DNA of 64,000 nt from a bacterium (GTDB taxonomy: Bacteria; Zhuqueibacterota; Zhuqueibacteria; Zhuqueibacterales; Zhuqueibacteraceae). The notes below the pieces were generated by a model. The model was not told the origin of the DNA. It worked only from the letters and a program-made list of their open reading frames with translations, and made no database searches. Shown in pieces: positions 24,918 through 34,627 of this stretch. Position 1 is the first letter of the stretch. Each line of letters starts with the position of its first letter. The stretch is from NCBI GenBank assembly GCA_023150945.1, contig JAKLJX010000027.1:1-64000 (forward strand), read 5' to 3'. Both the position numbers and the translations under genes were made by a program.

Positions 24918-24934
<17 letters not shown>
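23438..24934 (+). CDS. GAF-domain sigma-54-dependent transcriptional activator
   Basis: The 498-residue protein is a bacterial enhancer-binding protein. It has an N-terminal GAF sensor (about 15-170) and an AAA+ domain (about 193-430) with Walker A GESGTGKE (223-230), the sigma-54-contacting GAFTGA (269-274) and Walker B FFLDEIGD. It ends in a Fis-type helix-turn-helix (TQTAEKLGVSRRWLHYRLKE). There is no receiver domain, so control is through the GAF ligand or a partner. The partner may be the Ser/Thr kinase whose gene overlaps its 3' end by 17 bases. Its sigma factor, RpoN, is encoded at 47540-49003. Confidence 0.95.
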
Positions 24935-26585
<1,651 letters not shown>

Positions 26586-26746
26586 GGGTATAACAACGCA
26601 TTGGTTGTCGGCGCGACCGGTTTCGCGAAGGCCGGTTGGGCCGGGCAGCCATTTGCCGGCCTGGTTTTGACTATTGCGCCGGGCCAGGGCAAACCATTTT
26701 GCCAGGCCACCGTCAGACCGTGATATTGATCTGCGAAGAGAGACGC

Positions 26747-27982
26747 ATGGAGATGAAAAGGTCAACAAAATTGCTTTGGGGGTGGCTGCTCCTGGCGTCG
26801 CCGATGGTCACGGCGCAGACTTGGGCAACGCATGAGCCTATGCTGACGCCGCGCTACGGCATCACGGCCGTGTATTGGAACAATCAAATCGTGGTGATGG
26901 GCGGCCGCGATGCCAATGATTCGCTATTGGCGCTGGTGGAAAGTTTCGATTTCTTCAGCGGCTTGTGGTCCCGTTTTCCGGCGGATTTGCGCGAGCCGCG
27001 TTTCAATGCCGCGGCGGTCGTCTACCGCGGCCGCATGCACGTCGTGGGCGGCTGTGGCGACAGCGCGCAGGCGCTGAAGACCGCGGAATTCTACAACGAA
27101 CAAACCCAGCAATGGGAGCAAACCCCGGCGCTCGCCGTGGCGCGCGAGGGCGCGGCGGTGGCGGTGATCAACGACACGCTGTTCGCCATCGGCGGTTATG
27201 ACGGCGCCGGCCCGCTCAAGAGCATCGAGTACTATCGCCCCACTTTCGACCGCTGGCAAACCAGCCGCTGGGAGCTTTCGGCCCCGCGCGGCTGGCTCGC
27301 AGCGACGACGCTGCGCGATTCGATCTTCACCGTGGGCGGATTGCTGCTGGCCCCCGTGGGAATTCTGGAGCGCTACCATGTTTCGGACGGCAGCCGCCGG
27401 CGGGCTGACATGCCCACCCCGCGCGGCCGCATGGCAGCGGTGAATTTCGAAAACGAGTTGTGGACCATCGGCGGCGTGTCGCAACACGGCGCCGCGGAAA
27501 CCGTCGAGCTATACGAGTATCGCACCAACGAATGGCGCACCGGCCCCGCGCTGACGCAACCGCGGGAGCTGCATGCGGCGGTGGTGGTTTTTGATCGAAT
27601 CTACGTCTTCGGCGGCCGCGATGCCGAGGGCAAGGTGCTGGCGTCCACAGAAACGTTTCAGGCTGCGACCGCGGTGGCGGAACCCCGGAGACGCCTGCCG
27701 GACGCGCCGGTTTTGCTGAGCTATCCCAATCCCTTTGCGGCCTCCGTCAAGATCGCGCTGCTGGCTGCCGAGTTCAAAACCGCAACCGCCACCGTGGTTG
27801 TGCATGATTTGCTGGGCGCAACCGTACTTCGCCGCCAAATGGCTGTCGGCACCAGCGGGCTGGAATTGGTGTGGGATGGCAGAGATCAAGCCGGCCGCCC
27901 GGTGCACGATGGCCTGTATTTCATCACCATCAAAGCCGGCGACGCCGTTTTCCGGCACAAGCTCGTAAAGCTCAGCCGATAA
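26747..27982 (+). CDS. Secreted kelch-repeat protein with T9SS-type sorting domain
   Basis: The 411-residue product has a signal peptide (about 5-24: LLWGWLLLASPMVTAQ). About six kelch repeats follow (for example MHVVGGCGDSAQALKTAEFY and IYVFGGRDAEGKVLASTETF), forming a beta-propeller. The C terminus is a type A sorting-like domain: SYPNPF, then VVVHDLLGATVLRR and ending in GLYFITIKAGD...HKLVKLSR. Such tails direct proteins through the type IX system to the cell surface. The ATG at 26747 is preceded by GAAGAGAG. It lies downstream of the kinase gene with a 160-base gap. Confidence 0.88.
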   Translation: MEMKRSTKLLWGWLLLASPMVTAQTWATHEPMLTPRYGITAVYWNNQIVVMGGRDANDSLLALVESFDFFSGLWSRFPADLREPRFNAAAVVYRGRMHVVGGCGDSAQALKTAEFYNEQTQQWEQTPALAVAREGAAVAVINDTLFAIGGYDGAGPLKSIEYYRPTFDRWQTSRWELSAPRGWLAATTLRDSIFTVGGLLLAPVGILERYHVSDGSRRRADMPTPRGRMAAVNFENELWTIGGVSQHGAAETVELYEYRTNEWRTGPALTQPRELHAAVVVFDRIYVFGGRDAEGKVLASTETFQAATAVAEPRRRLPDAPVLLSYPNPFAASVKIALLAAEFKTATATVVVHDLLGATVLRRQMAVGTSGLELVWDGRDQAGRPVHDGLYFITIKAGDAVFRHKLVKLSR

Positions 27983-28005
27983 ACGTTGAATCTCGGGAGG
28001 GAGCG

Positions 28006-28920
28006 ATGATCTTGCCCCGCCGTAGCGCAGTCAGGTTGTTGCTCGCTGCTGCCCTGGCCCTCAGTTTCAACTGCAGCGAGAATCCGTTTGGCGGCGATGA
28101 CAAGATCAACGACCGGCGCCAGGTTCGGGGCCATGTGGCGTTCAGCAACGGGGCCGCTGCTGCCGGTGTGTTTGTCTGGCTGGATCGCCATGATCTCAGC
28201 GCGCGCACCGCAGATGACGGCAGCTTTGTTCTGGCGCTGCCGCCTTTGCAGAACCAGCAGGGCGTGGTGGCAGAGGGCACTCTTTATTTCTATCTCGCCA
28301 ACTACAAGCTGGCCACGGCCCAAGTCAAAATCACGGAGGGTCAGTTCGCTTTTGGGCAGGCGGGGATTGACGCTGAAGGCCGGGTGCGCGGCCCCATCAT
28401 CATGGCGCGGGCGGTGGATATCGTCACCCAGGTGACGCCACCGGCGTGGCCCGCTGACCAGGATTCCCTGAAGATCACCGTCCGGCTGGTGGCGGATGAC
28501 GGCTGTGTGTTGGTTTACAATCCGCTGCTCGATTCCGTGCCGCGCGACGGCGTTGACTTTGCGCCGCTGGGTGCAGCATTGCTTCATCACACTGAAACCG
28601 GCCAGGTGTTCACGCTGCGAACCTCCGCCACCGGTAACGGCACCGAGCGCTTGCAATCATGCGCAGAGCAGGCCATTCACAGGAAACTCATGGCCGCGGG
28701 ACCACAGTTGCGGCCTCTCCCCGCCGGCAAGTATGAGGTGATTCCCTACCTCTGGCTGGAGCCGGAGGGCACGCCCCCAGCACTGCTGGCCCATCTCGGA
28801 GCAGAGGTGAATGAACTGGGAGGAAACTATCTCAAGAAGCCAATGCACCGGCAGCCAGCGATTTTCGAAATCAGGCAGCAGCCGCAACCCGCGCCGGAGC
28901 TGGGAGCCGCGCGCGACTGA
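28006..28920 (+). CDS. Putative lipoprotein with carboxypeptidase-regulatory-like domain
   Basis: The 304-residue protein has a signal sequence ending in LSFNCSENPFGG, a plausible lipobox with Cys at about 24. A beta-domain (about 35-110) with TADDGSFVLALPP and LYFYLANYKLATAQV follows. The remainder is not recognised. The start has an excellent GGGAGGGAG site, and the gene follows the kelch gene by 23 bases. It is probably an outer-membrane lipoprotein that works with the neighbouring surface proteins. Confidence 0.7.
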   Translation: MILPRRSAVRLLLAAALALSFNCSENPFGGDDKINDRRQVRGHVAFSNGAAAAGVFVWLDRHDLSARTADDGSFVLALPPLQNQQGVVAEGTLYFYLANYKLATAQVKITEGQFAFGQAGIDAEGRVRGPIIMARAVDIVTQVTPPAWPADQDSLKITVRLVADDGCVLVYNPLLDSVPRDGVDFAPLGAALLHHTETGQVFTLRTSATGNGTERLQSCAEQAIHRKLMAAGPQLRPLPAGKYEVIPYLWLEPEGTPPALLAHLGAEVNELGGNYLKKPMHRQPAIFEIRQQPQPAPELGAARD

Positions 28921-28948
28921 GCCAGATGAACCAGAGGCCTCCTTTGCC

Positions 28949-29737
28949 ATGAAGACCACACCGCTCATCATTGCAATATTGCTGACGCTGCTCGCCCCGC
29001 TGGCGGCGCAGGAGACTCTGCCGCAGGTCGCCGATATTCAGCGTGCCTATGACAGCCTCAAATTCGAAGAGGCCGAGGCGCTCGCCAATCAAGCACTGGC
29101 GCACGCGGAAGCGTATTCGCCTGCCGATCTGGTGCAGATTCATCTCCTCGCGGCGTATCTGGGATTTGCGCAAAAGCGCAGCGCAGCGGCGCGGCAGCAT
29201 TTTGAAAGCGCACTGTCGTTGCAGCCCAGCCTCACACTCGACAGCCTGCTGGTTTCGCCGCGTATCGTGCGGCTGTTCGAGCAGGTGAAGAATGAATATC
29301 GCGTGGGGATCGTCAGCGGCGCGCCCACAGTCAAGTACATCGTCGTGAAAGACCAGCGCCTCGCCGGCCTGCGGCGTTCGCTGGTGCTGCCCGGTTGGGG
29401 GCAACGCCATTTACGCCGCCCGGCAGCGGGCTGGATTTACACCACCGGGTTTTTGATGGCATTGGGCGCCGGTCTCGGCCTGCAGGTGTTGCAGGAGCAG
29501 GCGCATGATCGCTATCGCAGCGCCACCGCTCCGGCTGACATCGCGGAAGCCTACGATCGCTTCAATCGGCGCTACCGGCTGCGCAATGCTGCCTTTGCCT
29601 CGGCTGCCGGCATTTATGCCGTGAATGTTCTCGACGTTTTGCTCGTGTCGTCCCTCCCGCCCGCCGTTGCCGTTTCGTCCGAGGGGGTGAATTCCCTCAA
29701 GTTTTCCTTGCAAGTGCCGCTTCCCGCATTGCATTGA
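28949..29737 (+). CDS. Exported TPR-like protein with DUF5683-type membrane domain
   Basis: The 262-residue protein has a signal peptide (about 4-20, IIAILLTLLAPLAAQ). A helical TPR-like part (about 25-105) with AYDSLKFEEAEALANQAL follows. A DUF5683-like region starts at SLVLPGWGQRHLRRPAAG (about 146) with two hydrophobic stretches. DUF5683 proteins are common in Bacteroidota and relatives and have no assigned function. The ATG at 28949 has AGAGG upstream. It is the last gene of the run that begins with the lipoprotein at 22365. Confidence 0.75.
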   Translation: MKTTPLIIAILLTLLAPLAAQETLPQVADIQRAYDSLKFEEAEALANQALAHAEAYSPADLVQIHLLAAYLGFAQKRSAAARQHFESALSLQPSLTLDSLLVSPRIVRLFEQVKNEYRVGIVSGAPTVKYIVVKDQRLAGLRRSLVLPGWGQRHLRRPAAGWIYTTGFLMALGAGLGLQVLQEQAHDRYRSATAPADIAEAYDRFNRRYRLRNAAFASAAGIYAVNVLDVLLVSSLPPAVAVSSEGVNSLKFSLQVPLPALH

Positions 29738-29839
29738 GGGCTGTGCAAATTCACATTCCACGCGCGGCAAGATTTTGCATGAATTTGATTCACCATCTCA
29801 TGCAGATGTGTTTGCGGCCTCTCTGGCCTTGCAAAAATT

Positions 29840-29853
29840 CTTGAATATTCAAG
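29840..29853. promoter_or_regulatory. Perfect 14-bp palindrome, candidate activator site
   Basis: CTTGAATATTCAAG is a perfect palindrome 67 bases upstream of the GG of the sigma-54-type promoter. That is a usual distance for an enhancer-binding-protein site. The assignment as an operator is inference. Confidence 0.4.
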
Positions 29854-29919
29854 TATTTATTCATCCATCTTCTCGCCACCCAAAATCCCTGCTCCGCGCG
29901 CCGTTGAGCCAAGCGCACT

Positions 29920-29933
29920 GGTATGTTCTTTGC
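29920..29933 (+). promoter_or_regulatory. Sigma-54-type (-24/-12) promoter of the susCD operon
   Basis: The sequence CTGGTATGTTCTTTGCT has GG (29920-29921) and GC (29932-29933) separated by exactly ten bases, and fits the TGGYAYrNNNNTTGCW consensus well. Transcription would start near 29945. rpoN and an activator gene are both present in the window. Confidence 0.5.
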
Positions 29934-30174
29934 TTAACCTCCATCAACCTCAAGACAATCCTAAATAAGAGTTTGTGCCATTAACGATTGGCCGCGGCCA
30001 GCGTAATGACCAAGCCCTGCGTCGTCTCTCTTTTGCGATTTGGTTGATTCAACCCTCCCCCGCCAGAGACGGCAATCTCACTGCTGAGCGCCATTCCCGA
30101 TTTCACACCGAGTTGCTTCTACCGCGACGCGTTTGCGTTCGCGCATTCCCATCAACTTAAGGAGAGGAGTAAAC

Positions 30175-33138
30175 ATGAGTAAACTCTACCGGTGCCGAGG
30201 CCTGGTCCTCCCAATCCTCCTGCTGCTGAGCGCGGGTGCGCTGGGGCAGGAGACGACTGTGACGGGCCGGGTCGTGCAACTGGAAACCGGCGAAGCGCTG
30301 CCCGGTGCCACCATTAAAGTGAAGGGCACGACGATGGGGGCCGCGGCTAATACCGAAGGCCGCTTCACCGTCACGCTGCCCAACCAGCCGCATAGCACGC
30401 TGGTGGTGTCGTTTCTGGGTTTCAAGACCAGGGAGTTGTCGGTCTCGCCCGGAGCTGATGTCACCATCGCGTTGGAAGAGGACGTGCTGAAGCTGTCGGA
30501 AGTCGTGGTGACCGGTCTGGCCTCTTCGGTCGCAAAACGGAATCTCGCCAATGCCGTGTCGACGGTTTCCGCGCAGGAGCTGGTGGCTGCGCCGAGCCAG
30601 ACGCTCGACCGCGCATTGACCGGGAAATTCGCCGGCGTCAACGTGAGCCAGAACACCGGTGCGCCGGGCGGCGGCATCAACGTCGATTTGCGCGGCACTT
30701 CGACCATCGAGGGCGTGACGCAGCCGCTGTACGTCGTGGATGGCGTGATCATCAACAATGCCGCCAATCAATCGGGCATTGACCTGGTCACGGCGGCGAC
30801 CGGTGCCGGCAGCGCCAATCCCCAGGGCCAGCCCACCAATCGAGTTGCCGATCTCAATCCCAATGAAATCGAAACCATCGAAGTGTTGAAAGGCTCGAGC
30901 GCGGCGGCGATCTACGGCGCCAAGGCTTCCAACGGCGTGGTGATTATCACCACCAAGCAAGGCACGCCGGGCAAAACCCGCATCGATGTCTCGCAGCAGA
31001 TCGGTTTCAACAGTTTGCTGAAGAAGATCGGCTCGCGCCGTTTCACCGCGGAGACGGCGGAGGAATCCTACGGCGCCGTTGGCCGCCAGATTTTCGAGCA
31101 AAGCGGCGGGCAGTTCATCGATTATGAGGAGGTGCTGTACGGCGAGGAGGGCTTCCTGAACGAGACCTCGGTGAGCGCCCGCGGCGGCAGCGATCGTACG
31201 CAGTTTTATCTCTCCGGCCTGCTGCGCGATGAAGACGGCATCATCAAGAACACCGGCTACCAGAAATATGGCGGCCGTCTCAACCTCAACCACAAAATCA
31301 GCAACCGCGTGAAAGTCGATGCCTTCTTGAATTTCGTGCGGTCGGAATCCAATCGCGGCATCACCGGCAACGACAACACCAATACCACCTTCGGCTTTTC
31401 GCTGGGCTTCACCCCGAGCTTCTATGACATCCGGCCGCGCAACGGGGCGTATCCCGATCATCGCTTCAACCCCTCGAACCCGCTGCACACCCGGGATTTG
31501 TTGATCAACAACGAGTTGGTCAGCCGCACGCTCGGCTCCGTGCGGCTGCATTGGAACCTGCTGGTGCAGTCCAAGCAAAGCCTGGATTTCATCGTACAAT
31601 CCGGCGTGGATTTCTATTCCCAGGAAAACAAAGTGGTTTCCCCGCCCGAACTGCAATACGAGCGCAGCGCCAGCCTGCCGGGCACTTCGCTGTTGGGCGA
31701 AAGCGAGAGCCTGAATTCCAATCTCTACTTCAACCTTGCGCATACCCTGGCGATGGGCAACAACACCACCTTCAACACCTCCGCCGGCGTGCAGTTCGAG
31801 AATGCCAATTTGAACAACATTCTCAACGAGGCGCACGGCTTGATCGTGACGCAGACCAACGTCGATCAAGCGGCCAGCATCAATGCCTATCAAAACCGCG
31901 TGATCTCGCGTGAGCGCGGCTTCTATGCGCAGGAGGAAATCAATCTCAATGACCGCATTTTGCTCACCGCGGGCGTGCGCGGCGATGCCAGCAGTTCCAA
32001 TGGCGACACCGGCAAATACTTCTTCTATCCCAAAGCCGCGGCCTCGATTCGCTTGAGCCAGTACGGCGTATTGTCGGGCCTGGCGAGTGAGTTGAAACTG
32101 CGTGGCGCTTATGGTGAAACCGGCAACCTGCCCATTCCCAATGCCAAATTCACCTCGCTGCTGCCCACCAACATCGGCGGCCGCGCCGGGCTGCTGCCGG
32201 CGACGCGCCAGGGCAACCCCGACCTCCGGCCCGAGCGCACCAAAGAGCTGGAAGCCGGGTTCGACGCGGCATTGCTGAATGAGCATCTTTCGCTGAATTT
32301 CACCTACTATCGCCAGAACATCAGCGATCTGCTGCTGTTCCCCACGCTGCCGCCCTCCTCCGGCTTCATCGACAAGGTGGTCAACGGCGGCAAAATGCGG
32401 ACGCATGGCGTCGAGGCGACGCTCGGTGTGACGCCGGTGCGCAGCCGCGGCTTCACCTGGACGGCGAATCTCAACTTCTACAAAACCTCCTCCGAAATTA
32501 CCCAGCTCGAGGTGCCGGCCTTCAACAAAGGCGGCTTTGCGCCCTTCCTGGGCACGTTCCGCATTCAGGAAGGCTGGTCGCCCACTACCATCGTCGGCGC
32601 CGATGTTGACGCGCAGGGCAATCCCATTCCGCTGGGTGATGAAACGCCCGACTTTCAAATGTCCCTCAACAATCGCCTCAACTTCAAAGATTTCGAGTTG
32701 AGCTTCTTGTGGGATTGGAAGAAGGGCGGCGACGTCATCAACCTCGGTGCGTTGATCACGGACTTCGGCGGCACCACCGAAAACTTCGATGCCATCAAGA
32801 TCGTGCAGCCGGACGGCAGCGTGGCCACCGCGCGCATTCTGGCATTCGTGCGCCGCACCGGCACCAGCGCCTTCATCGAAGACGGCAGCTACTTCAAGCT
32901 GCGCGAAGTCAGCCTGAGCTACAACGTGCCGCGCAGCGCGGTGCACCGCCTGTTGGGCGGGCAATTGAGCTACCTCAAGCTCGGCGTGTCGGGCCGCAAT
33001 CTCTTGATGATCGCCGACTACACCGGTTATGACCCGGAAGTCAGCCAGTTCGGCAACGTCTCGATCGGACGCTCGGTGGATACCATTCCGTATCCCTCGT
33101 CACGATCGCTGTATTTCAACGTTGCGTTTGGCTTATAA
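30175..33138 (+). CDS. SusC/RagA-family TonB-dependent outer-membrane transporter
   Basis: The 987-residue protein imports oligosaccharides or peptides across the outer membrane with energy from TonB. It has a signal peptide (about 1-25), a carboxypeptidase-regulatory-like domain (about 27-100, TVTGRVVQLETGEALPGA), the SEVVVTG TonB-box-like segment, a plug (about 115-250, with PLYVVDGVIIN) and a long 22-strand barrel. The start ATG has GGAGAGGAG upstream. It is followed 19 bases later by its SusD partner. The ligand cannot be read from the sequence; a heparinase-like lyase is encoded nearby. Confidence 0.96.
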   Translation: MSKLYRCRGLVLPILLLLSAGALGQETTVTGRVVQLETGEALPGATIKVKGTTMGAAANTEGRFTVTLPNQPHSTLVVSFLGFKTRELSVSPGADVTIALEEDVLKLSEVVVTGLASSVAKRNLANAVSTVSAQELVAAPSQTLDRALTGKFAGVNVSQNTGAPGGGINVDLRGTSTIEGVTQPLYVVDGVIINNAANQSGIDLVTAATGAGSANPQGQPTNRVADLNPNEIETIEVLKGSSAAAIYGAKASNGVVIITTKQGTPGKTRIDVSQQIGFNSLLKKIGSRRFTAETAEESYGAVGRQIFEQSGGQFIDYEEVLYGEEGFLNETSVSARGGSDRTQFYLSGLLRDEDGIIKNTGYQKYGGRLNLNHKISNRVKVDAFLNFVRSESNRGITGNDNTNTTFGFSLGFTPSFYDIRPRNGAYPDHRFNPSNPLHTRDLLINNELVSRTLGSVRLHWNLLVQSKQSLDFIVQSGVDFYSQENKVVSPPELQYERSASLPGTSLLGESESLNSNLYFNLAHTLAMGNNTTFNTSAGVQFENANLNNILNEAHGLIVTQTNVDQAASINAYQNRVISRERGFYAQEEINLNDRILLTAGVRGDASSSNGDTGKYFFYPKAAASIRLSQYGVLSGLASELKLRGAYGETGNLPIPNAKFTSLLPTNIGGRAGLLPATRQGNPDLRPERTKELEAGFDAALLNEHLSLNFTYYRQNISDLLLFPTLPPSSGFIDKVVNGGKMRTHGVEATLGVTPVRSRGFTWTANLNFYKTSSEITQLEVPAFNKGGFAPFLGTFRIQEGWSPTTIVGADVDAQGNPIPLGDETPDFQMSLNNRLNFKDFELSFLWDWKKGGDVINLGALITDFGGTTENFDAIKIVQPDGSVATARILAFVRRTGTSAFIEDGSYFKLREVSLSYNVPRSAVHRLLGGQLSYLKLGVSGRNLLMIADYTGYDPEVSQFGNVSIGRSVDTIPYPSSRSLYFNVAFGL

Positions 33139-33157
33139 TTTCGAAGGAGAACCGATT

Positions 33158-34423
33158 ATGATGAAGAGAAGAAAAACCGGCGGGCGCGCTCTCGCCCTCG
33201 CGTTGCTGGGCGCCACGCTGCTGCTGTGGGGCTGCGAGAGCCTGGATTTCTCCAACCCCAACGCCCCGATCGTGGACGATGTGACGATCCAGAGCTTGGT
33301 GACCGGCGTCGAGGCCGGCATGCGGGTGGATTTGGCGATTTACCTCCGCGTTGTCGGCCTGCTGGGCCGTGAGATCTACTATTTCGAGCCGGCCGATCCG
33401 CGTTATACCGGCGAAATTCTTTTCGGCAATCCCGATCCCGGCGGCTTTTTGGTGAACCGGCCGTGGTCCGCACGCTATCGCACCATCGCCAATTGCCGTT
33501 TTCTGCTCGATCGCAATGCCGGGCCCGCGGTGGACGGCTTTGCCAAGACCATGTTGGCGTACCAGCTTTTGCTCAACGCCAATTATACCGACGGCAGGAT
33601 CAAGCTCGATTTCTCCGGCAACCTGGCCGCAAGTTTAACCACCCGCGATCAGGCGCTGGAGGCCATTCACAATCTGCTCAATGACGGCTACAACGATCTG
33701 CAAGCCGCCGGCGCGGCCTTTCCGTTCCAGCTCTCGGAAGGCTTCACGGGCTTCGATACGCCGCCGCAATTCGCCAAATTCAATCGCGCGCTGAGCGCGC
33801 GGGTGATGGCGTATCGCGGCGACTTCAACCAGGTGTTGCAGGCACTGGCCGCCTCGTTCATCGATGCGGCCGCCGCGATGGATTTGGGCGTCTATCATGT
33901 CTACGGCTCCGGACTGGGCGATCAAACCAACGAGATCTTCGAGAACCCGGCAGCGACTTTTGTCAAGCTGATGGGGCATCCCAGTTTGAAAACCGACGCC
34001 GAGGCGAATGACCAGCGCTTCGTGACCAAGCTGTTCGTCCGTCCGGCTGCCACCACGTTCGACAATTTGACCACGGATCTGGGCGTCACCATCGCTGCCA
34101 GCTCGACCGACCGGCTGCCCATCATTCGCAATGAAGAATTGCTGTTGTTGCGTGCCGAAGCCAATCTCGCGCTCAACAACCTCGGGCAGGCACAGACTGA
34201 CCTCAACGTGGTGCGTGCCGCTGCCGGTCTGCCCGCAGTGAATCTCACTGACGCCGCGGCCTTGACGAATCAACTGGTTCGGGAACGGCGCTATTCGTTG
34301 TTCATGGAAGGACATCGCTGGGTGGATGCGAGAAGGTGGGGTCGCCTGGCCGAGTTGCCGGTCGATCGCGCCAGCGATCGGGTGATTGGCGCAATGCCCA
34401 CGCCCACCACTGAATCACCGTAA
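33158..34423 (+). CDS. SusD/RagB-family ligand-binding lipoprotein
   Basis: The 421-residue protein is the surface lipoprotein lid of the SusC transporter. It has the lipobox LLLWGC (Cys about 26), TPR-like helices, and the C-terminal family signature VRERRYSLFMEGHRWVDARR. It is shorter than many SusD proteins (about 500 residues). The ATG is preceded by AAGGAGA. It closes the operon and is followed by a strong terminator at 34456-34507. Confidence 0.94.
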   Translation: MMKRRKTGGRALALALLGATLLLWGCESLDFSNPNAPIVDDVTIQSLVTGVEAGMRVDLAIYLRVVGLLGREIYYFEPADPRYTGEILFGNPDPGGFLVNRPWSARYRTIANCRFLLDRNAGPAVDGFAKTMLAYQLLLNANYTDGRIKLDFSGNLAASLTTRDQALEAIHNLLNDGYNDLQAAGAAFPFQLSEGFTGFDTPPQFAKFNRALSARVMAYRGDFNQVLQALAASFIDAAAAMDLGVYHVYGSGLGDQTNEIFENPAATFVKLMGHPSLKTDAEANDQRFVTKLFVRPAATTFDNLTTDLGVTIAASSTDRLPIIRNEELLLLRAEANLALNNLGQAQTDLNVVRAAAGLPAVNLTDAAALTNQLVRERRYSLFMEGHRWVDARRWGRLAELPVDRASDRVIGAMPTPTTESP

Positions 34424-34455
34424 TCACCGCGGCCATGCCGGATTCAGCTGACTGC

Positions 34456-34507
34456 AATCCACCAGCATGCGCGCCAGAGGCGCTGCCCATGCTGGTGGAT
34501 TTTTTTT
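34456..34507 (+). terminator. Strong intrinsic terminator after susD
   Basis: A perfect 14-bp stem (AATCCACCAGCATG, 34456-34469, pairing with 34488-34501) closes an 18-base loop. It is followed by eight T residues. It ends the susCD transcript. Confidence 0.85.
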
Positions 34508-34508
34508 G

Positions 34509-34626
34509 GTGTCCGTCCCAAAACACCACCGCCCGGGCGCTTCGTCATGCGCAAGAGTGAGTTCTGTTTGACTTGTGCACGCTGCGAGGCCAAGCGCCCG
34601 GGCGGTTTCTTCATTTCTGGACAGAT
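34509..34626. repeat. Palindromic dispersed repeat, family R2, copy 2
   Basis: This copy begins GTGTCCGTCC and ends TTTCTTCATTTCTGGACAGA, as in copy 1 at 21015-21069. Here two GCCCGGGCG centres enclose an extra segment of about 55 bases. The arms around them (CACCGCCCGGGCGCTT and its inverse) pair with each other. It lies between convergent genes, directly after the susD terminator. Confidence 0.65.
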
Positions 34627-34627
34627 G

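Larger units (their letters stand above)
29738..30174. other. Regulatory region upstream of susC
   Basis: These 437 AT-richer bases hold a 14-bp palindrome (29840-29853) and a sigma-54-type promoter (29920-29933), followed by a leader of about 230 bases. No gene is supported within it. Confidence 0.6.

Noticed and set aside
26599-26650. Hairpin around TTTCGCGAAGG after the kinase gene considered as a terminator
   Set aside because: No T-tract follows the imperfect palindrome, so an intrinsic terminator is not supported.
30157-32964. Long minus-strand open frame of 935 residues opposite susC
   Set aside because: It is the antisense shadow of a well-supported TonB-dependent receptor, with low-complexity composition and no start signal.
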